Source of the DNA: Aquimarina muelleri DSM 19832
GTDB taxonomy: Bacteria; Bacteroidota; Bacteroidia; Flavobacteriales; Flavobacteriaceae
DNA length: 53,743 nt
Direction: 5' to 3'
Assembly (NCBI RefSeq): GCF_000430665.1
Contig: NZ_KE387191.1
Span: 53,949 to 107,691 of the forward strand
Below are positions 51,090 through 53,743 of this stretch, piece after piece. A program made the position numbers and the translations under genes. The notes beneath the pieces are model-generated. The model was not told the origin of the DNA, did not search any database, and worked only from the letters and a program-made list of their open reading frames with translations. How positions within the stretch are numbered: position 1 is the first letter of the stretch; every line of letters starts with the position of its first letter.

Positions 51090-52181
51090 TTATTTCTCAA
51101 AATAACTAAAACTTTCTCCTTCTTTAATATTAAGAAGACTTTCATAAATAAGTTTAATAACATTTTCAACATCATCCCTATGAACCATCTCGACAGTAGT
51201 ATGCATATACCGTAGAGGCAAAGAAATCAAAGCAGAAGCTACACCGCCATTGCTATAAGCAAAAGCATCTGTATCGGTACCCGTCATTCTGCTAGAAGCC
51301 ATACGCTGAAAAGGAATCTTTTTATCCTCAGCAGTATCGATAAGTAGTTCTCTAAGCCTGTTTTGTACAGCAGGAGCGTAAGATATTACGGGACCATCGC
51401 CAATTTTAGTTTCTCCCTGTGACTTCTTTTCAATCATTGGAGTAGTAGTATCATGACAAACATCAGTAACGATAGCAACATTAGGCTGGATAGTATGTGT
51501 AATCATTTCTGCTCCTCTTAACCCAATTTCTTCTTGAACAGAATTTGTAATGTATAAACCAAAAGGAAGATTTTTTTTATTCTCTTTTAATAAGCGAGCT
51601 ACTTCAGCAATCATAAAACCTCCCATACGATTATCCAAAGCACGACAAACAAATTTATCTTTGTTTAAAATAAAAAATTCATCAGGATAAGTAATAACAC
51701 AGCCAACATGTACACCAAGTTTTAAAACATCTTCCTTAGTATCACATCCTACATCAATACAAATATTTTCTAAAGAAGGAGCAGGTTCTTTTCCAGCTTT
51801 TCTTGTGTGTATTGCAGGCCATCCAAAAACACCTTGAACAATACCTTTTTTAGTATGTATATTAACACGCTTTGAAGTAGCAATTTGATGATCACTACCT
51901 CCATTTCTAATAACATAAATAAGTCCGTTGTCAGTAATATAATTTACATACCACGAAATCTCATCAGCATGACCTTCTATAACTACTTTATATTTTGCTT
52001 TAGGATTAATTACCCCAACAGCACTACCATAAGTATCAGTAATAAACTCATCAACATATGGTTTTAGATAATCCATCCAGATTTTTTGCCCTTCCCATTC
52101 ATATCCAGTAGGAGCAGGATTATTTAAATATTTTTCGAGAAAAGTCAACGACTTTTTATTAAGAATGCTTTTTTTTGCCAT
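51090..52181 (-). CDS. M42-family metallo-aminopeptidase
   Basis: The 363-residue cytosolic enzyme belongs to the M42 glutamyl aminopeptidase/deblocking aminopeptidase family, which forms large tetrahedral assemblies. Likely metal and catalytic residues are His71 and Asp73 in EGHADE, Asp183 in CRALDNR, Glu217-Glu218 in VQEEIG, Asp240 in VTDVCHD and His327 in RYMHTTVE. Older annotations call such proteins endoglucanase; the peptidase reading is better supported. It is divergent from the DUF4294 gene (111 bases apart) and has its own terminator. Confidence 0.92.
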   Translation of the reverse strand: MAKKSILNKKSLTFLEKYLNNPAPTGYEWEGQKIWMDYLKPYVDEFITDTYGSAVGVINPKAKYKVVIEGHADEISWYVNYITDNGLIYVIRNGGSDHQIATSKRVNIHTKKGIVQGVFGWPAIHTRKAGKEPAPSLENICIDVGCDTKEDVLKLGVHVGCVITYPDEFFILNKDKFVCRALDNRMGGFMIAEVARLLKENKKNLPFGLYITNSVQEEIGLRGAEMITHTIQPNVAIVTDVCHDTTTPMIEKKSQGETKIGDGPVISYAPAVQNRLRELLIDTAEDKKIPFQRMASSRMTGTDTDAFAYSNGGVASALISLPLRYMHTTVEMVHRDDVENVIKLIYESLLNIKEGESFSYFEK

Positions 52182-52292
52182 TTTATTATTTCATTTTAAT
52201 GCTAAAATAACAATATTCATATTCATTTTACAGTTTAGAAATGGTTAATTATTAATTTTACAATAATTTTAGAAGGTCTCATATATCCTATT

Positions 52293-53009
52293 ATGTTTAA
52301 ATATATATTGTATATAATATCGTTTGGGTTTGTAACTCTTACGTACGCTCAAAAAGAAAATAAAAACAAGGTAGATTCTTCTAAAGTAGATACTGCAGGT
52401 TACGTACAATATTATATTATAGAAGGAGATACAATACCACATGAAGCTATAGATTTGGATGAAGTAGTTATTTTAGGAAAATTAAAATTTAAAGATAAAC
52501 TAGCGAAAAGAAAATACCTTATTCTAAGGCGTAAAACTAGAAAAGTATATCCTTATGCAAAATTAGCATCAGATAGACTAAAAACTTTAAACGATAGATT
52601 AGAAGGAATAGGAACTAAACGATCTAAAAGAAAGTACATAAAAATACTCCAAAAATATATGGAGGAAGAGTTTACAAAAGAGTTAAAAAAACTCACACGT
52701 ACAGAAGGACAAATATTGGTTAAATTAATTCATCGCCAAACAGGTAAAACTATGTTTGAGTTAGTGAAAGAATACAGAAGTGGTTGGAAAGCTTTTTGGT
52801 ATAATAATACAGCTAAACTTTTTAATATCTCTTTAAAAGAAAAGTACGATCCTATAAATATTGAAGAAGACTATTGGATAGAGGATATACTACAACGTAG
52901 TTTTCAGACTAATATTCTAAAGGAACAAAAAACAGCTTTAGATTTTAGTTTTTATGATTTAAGGAATAAATGGACAGATAGCACAAAAAAAGCTTCTCCA
53001 AAAAAATAA
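52293..53009 (+). CDS. DUF4294 family exported protein
   Basis: The 238-residue protein has a signal peptide (MFKYILYIISFGFVTLTYAQ) and a mature region with YYIIEGDTIPHEAIDLDEVVI, then a basic helical stretch with RRKTRKVYPYAKLASDRLKT, and LTRTEGQILVKLIHRQTGKT. These are the marks of DUF4294, a family restricted to Bacteroidota and of unknown function. It often lies next to an M42 peptidase gene, as here, head-to-head. A role in the envelope is suggested by the signal peptide only. Confidence 0.85.
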   Translation: MFKYILYIISFGFVTLTYAQKENKNKVDSSKVDTAGYVQYYIIEGDTIPHEAIDLDEVVILGKLKFKDKLAKRKYLILRRKTRKVYPYAKLASDRLKTLNDRLEGIGTKRSKRKYIKILQKYMEEEFTKELKKLTRTEGQILVKLIHRQTGKTMFELVKEYRSGWKAFWYNNTAKLFNISLKEKYDPINIEEDYWIEDILQRSFQTNILKEQKTALDFSFYDLRNKWTDSTKKASPKK

Positions 53010-53216
53010 TTAAAAAAATAACAAATATATTTATACACCAACGCTATCCTTGATGTATAAATACATTAATACGTACTACAAAGCTGTGTTTTTAGTTTTA
53101 AAGTAAAAAAATAGTAAAAAAAATATCTCCATTTTGAGTATTTTTCTGTAAATTAGCACTCTATCTTTTTTAAAATCAGCATTTTCCTTTTTTTGGATTA
53201 AAAAATATAAAAAAAG

Positions 53217-53249
53217 TTGTTTTGTTTCTTATTATTTAGTGTATGTTTG
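53217..53249 (+). promoter_or_regulatory. Strong promoter P1 of a probable rRNA leader
   Basis: TATGTTTG (53242-53249) matches TAnnTTTG and is followed by CACCCGC. TTG occurs 22 bases (53217-53219) or 17 bases (53222-53224) upstream. The transcript would begin with an ACCCG-CAAAA-CGGGT hairpin (53251-53265). The stretch before it (53010-53216) is AT-rich without a gene. Confidence 0.65.
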
Positions 53250-53344
53250 CACCCGCAAAACGGGTATTGTTTTGAGTTCATTGAAAGGGGATTAGCGATT
53301 GTTTTAGGAGGTAAAAAAACTTCAAAAATTTTTAAAAAAAAGCG

Positions 53345-53374
53345 TTGTCAGAATAAAAAAAGGTTGTAGGTTTG
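53345..53374 (+). promoter_or_regulatory. Strong promoter P2 of a probable rRNA leader
   Basis: TTG (53345-53347), 19 bases, then TAGGTTTG (53367-53374). The downstream sequence CATCCGCAAAACGGAGTA and a following TTTTGAGTTCAT repeat those after P1, so P1 and P2 arose by duplication of one promoter-leader block. Confidence 0.75.
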
Positions 53375-53470
53375 CATCCGCAAAACGGAGTAAGGTTTTG
53401 AGTTCATGGATAAAGTATTTTTAAGGGTTTAGAGTTGAAAAAACTTTTAAAAAATAATCAAAAAAAATTC

Positions 53471-53500
53471 TTGTTAATTAAAATAGAGGTTGTATATTTG
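53471..53500 (+). promoter_or_regulatory. Strong promoter P3 of a probable rRNA leader
   Basis: TTG (53471-53473), 19 bases, then TATATTTG (53493-53500), an ideal match to the flavobacterial consensus, followed by CACCCGC as at P1. It is the promoter closest to the expected rRNA gene. Confidence 0.8.
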
Positions 53501-53743
53501 CACCCGCTTTGATAAACAAGGTAAGTTCCTAAAAATAAGTAGTACTGGAGTAAAGTGTTTTAATAAGCATTTATAGGGGTTCGATTCCTTAAATACAAAC
53601 AATAATTACTAGCGAAGAAGATCGCTTTAGTGATTAAAAAAGTTCATAGACATATTGATTGACAGCGCGTATTAGACTAGAGATAGTTTATTACAAAGAA
53701 TAAAGACTAGAAACATCATAGAGATACGATTATAATTCCGTTG
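53501..53743 (+). other. Non-coding leader, probably of an rRNA operon
   Basis: No reading frame of note is present. The segment GTTCATAGACATATTGATTGACAG and the following stretch to the window end look like the conserved leader upstream of 16S rRNA in Flavobacteriaceae (recalled, not searched). The 16S 5' end itself is not reached. Three stacked strong promoters also favour an rRNA transcript. Confidence 0.6.

Noticed and set aside
53570..53592. A tRNA T-arm-like GGGGTTCGATTCC before the rRNA leader end.
   Set aside because: The stem pairs poorly, and no matching acceptor, D or anticodon arms can be built around it.

Overview
The window reads as a piece of chromosome from a Bacteroidota bacterium of the Flavobacteriaceae; an Aquimarina-like marine genus is a guess. 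The DNA is AT-rich. Most genes lack a clear Shine-Dalgarno sequence. Several promoters show the Bacteroidota -7 element TAnnTTTG, in the best cases with a TTG about 19-20 bases upstream. Lipoproteins carry Bacteroidota-style signal peptides, and families typical of the phylum are present (DUF4294, DUF4369-TlpA, Cys-rich CWC, SLC5-histidine kinase, PycTM).

Layout. 1-4.8 kb: a leftward leucine operon, leuA-leuC-leuD-leuB, ending in a strong hairpin and preceded by a possible attenuator. 4.8-24 kb: mostly housekeeping and envelope genes: EamA transporter, RluA-type pseudouridine synthase, panB, L-serine ammonia-lyase, dnaK with a distinctive promoter, gamma-glutamyltransferase, ACP phosphodiesterase, a hexosephosphate mutase (probably glmM), and two tandem LpxL-like acyltransferases. 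Between them lie copies of a multi-hairpin intergenic repeat and a 42-bp tandem repeat. 24.1-28.7 kb: a cobalamin riboswitch controlling metE, a CWC zinc-binding-like protein, and a Crp/Fnr regulator with an SMR (Gdx/SugE-like) exporter, next to intergenic DNA that looks like old mobile-element debris. 28.8-40.9 kb: rhomboid protease, TlpA-like thioredoxin lipoprotein, a large GAF protein, an HD phosphohydrolase fused to a Pycsar-effector-like membrane domain, a 1232-residue surface protein (phosphoesterase, kinase-like middle, BamA-like barrel), GNAT, Dps and Nudix genes.

41.0-50.4 kb is the most coherent accessory unit. Eight genes all run rightward: a zinc-ribbon/HTH protein resembling the N-terminal half of IS1 InsA, a porin, a DUF4212 subunit, a sodium:solute symporter, a two-helix membrane protein overlapping the next start, an SLC5-STAC-histidine kinase, a receiver-only response regulator, and acetyl-CoA synthetase. 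This looks like an acetate (or other monocarboxylate) sensing, uptake and activation module comparable to CbrA/CrbS systems. Its response regulator has no DNA-binding domain, which leaves the zinc-ribbon/HTH protein as the best local candidate for the output. A similar short sequence lies upstream of both the porin and acs.

50.4-53.7 kb: a YciI-like gene is split by a roughly 170-bp MITE-like element with perfect 14-bp terminal inverted repeats. An M42 peptidase and a DUF4294 protein follow. The window ends in a non-coding leader with three tandem strong promoters, most likely the start of an rRNA operon whose 16S gene lies just beyond the right edge.

Nothing here was checked by database search; functions rest on reading the translated sequences and motifs.
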